22,124 nucleotides of DNA from the NCBI GenBank assembly GCA_934589525.1, contig CAKTOB010000033.1, positions 1 through 22,124 on the forward strand, written 5' to 3'. The notes beneath the pieces are model-generated. The model made no database searches, was not told the origin of the DNA, and saw nothing but the letters and a program-made list of their open reading frames with translations. Positions 21,697 through 22,124 of this stretch are shown piece by piece. The DNA is from an uncultured Oscillospiraceae bacterium (GTDB lineage: Bacteria > Bacillota > Clostridia > Oscillospirales > Oscillospiraceae). The translations under genes and the position numbers were made by a program. Position 1 is the first letter of the stretch, and each line of letters opens with the position of its first letter.

Positions 21697-21897
21697 TGTC
21701 GAAACGGCATGCTGGAATGTGGTTATGTAATGCGAAATCACCGCATTGCCAGTACACCATGATAAACTGGTGTCGCCTTATATGGGAACTTCATGGTTAC
21801 AGTCATCCGTGTGATAAGGTCCAGGTTATTGGACAGTAACAGATATAAAATGAGAGTACCATAACACCCGAAAAATAAAAAGTGAGGTAAACAGCAA

Positions 21898-22124
21898 ATG
21901 GCTGATAAGCAGATGATTGATGCAATGTGGGACGATTCGCCTGTCGATGTTTCTACTGAGGTAAACTTTATCTGGTCCATCGCAAACAAACTGCGTGGAC
22001 CGTATCGCAGTGACAAGTATAAGGATGTCATTATTCCAATGACCATTATCCGCCGCTTTGAGTGTGCGCTTGCGCCCACCAAGCAGAAGGTTGTCGACCA
22101 GTTCAAAGCAAACCCGAATTTCCC
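21898..22124 (+). CDS. hsdM: Type I restriction-modification methyltransferase subunit HsdM, N-terminal part
   Basis: The gene runs off the right edge; 75 codons are visible. The protein starts MADKQMIDAMWDDSPVDVSTEVNFIWSIANKLRG, followed by DKYKDVIIPMTIIRRFECALAPTK, the well-known N-terminal helical domain of HsdM (HsdM_N), which comes before the adenine methyltransferase domain. HsdM with HsdS methylates adenines at a bipartite site, and with HsdR forms the restriction enzyme; those genes would lie to the right. GTGAGG about 10 nt before the ATG at 21898 is the ribosome binding site. The codon use is visibly more A/T-rich than that of ychF and the polysaccharide genes, consistent with horizontal gain. 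A stand-alone methylase or phage-defence variant cannot be excluded from the fragment. Confidence 0.88.
   Translation, partial: MADKQMIDAMWDDSPVDVSTEVNFIWSIANKLRGPYRSDKYKDVIIPMTIIRRFECALAPTKQKVVDQFKANPNF

Noticed and set aside
21759..21839. 26-codon frame in the hsdM leader as a gene
   Set aside because: No ribosome binding site is visible and no family resemblance; kept only as a remark in the finding on the leader.

Overview
The window looks like chromosomal DNA from a fairly GC-rich Gram-positive gut Clostridium relative (Oscillospirales/Ruminococcaceae type; placement is an inference). Reasons: strong AGGAGG-type ribosome binding sites, sigma-A-like promoters with 17-bp spacers, a TIGR01212 radical SAM gene, a TraX-family gene and ychF in a compact arrangement, and intergenic regions packed with palindromic repeats starting GTCATTCCGA of the kind common in this group.

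Layout. (1) 1-662: non-coding repeat mosaic. (2) 663-2622, plus strand: a promoter and three overlapping or closely spaced phage-type replication genes: a small helix-turn-helix protein, a replisome-organizer-like protein whose linker is encoded by five 15-bp tandem repeats, and a DnaC/IstB-type helicase-loader ATPase. No integrase, structural or lysis genes accompany them. (3) 2631-3620: a second repeat mosaic. (4) 3622-14999, minus strand: a complete-looking polysaccharide operon read from one promoter (14971-14999) to one terminator (3622-3660). In transcription order: a PglC-type phosphoglycosyl transferase, an NAD-dependent epimerase/reductase, two GT4 enzymes, a Wzy-like polymerase, two GT4 enzymes, a GT2 enzyme, a 161-bp palindromic MITE-like insertion, a Wzx-like flippase and a final GT4 enzyme. 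(5) 15014-16378: a third repeat mosaic and two strong hairpins. (6) 16379-18638, minus: a membrane-anchored glycerophosphodiester phosphodiesterase and an MFS transporter behind their own promoter. (7) 18611-20258: a YhcC-like radical SAM gene (minus) divergent from a traX-like gene (plus). (8) 20263-21506: a shared terminator and ychF (minus). (9) 21668-22124: promoter, about 195-nt leader and the first 75 codons of a type I restriction-modification hsdM, cut by the window edge.

How it works together. The polysaccharide genes form a Wzx/Wzy pathway. The phosphoglycosyl transferase puts the first sugar phosphate on undecaprenyl phosphate, up to six glycosyltransferases extend it, Wzx flips the unit, and Wzy polymerises it. 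Chain-length and export regulators (Wzz/Wzc/CpsD type) are not in the window. Three repeat families make up the mosaics: R1 (121-122 bp, five copies), R2 (154 bp, two copies in opposite orientation either side of the polysaccharide locus) and R3 (about 70-80-bp units with a hairpin core). The mosaics bracket both accessory modules, so the locus looks like a recombination-prone accessory region. No clearly undescribed enzymatic system is visible. The most unusual signals are the iteron-like repeats inside the replication gene, the MITE inside the sugar operon, and the inverted R2 pair around that operon.
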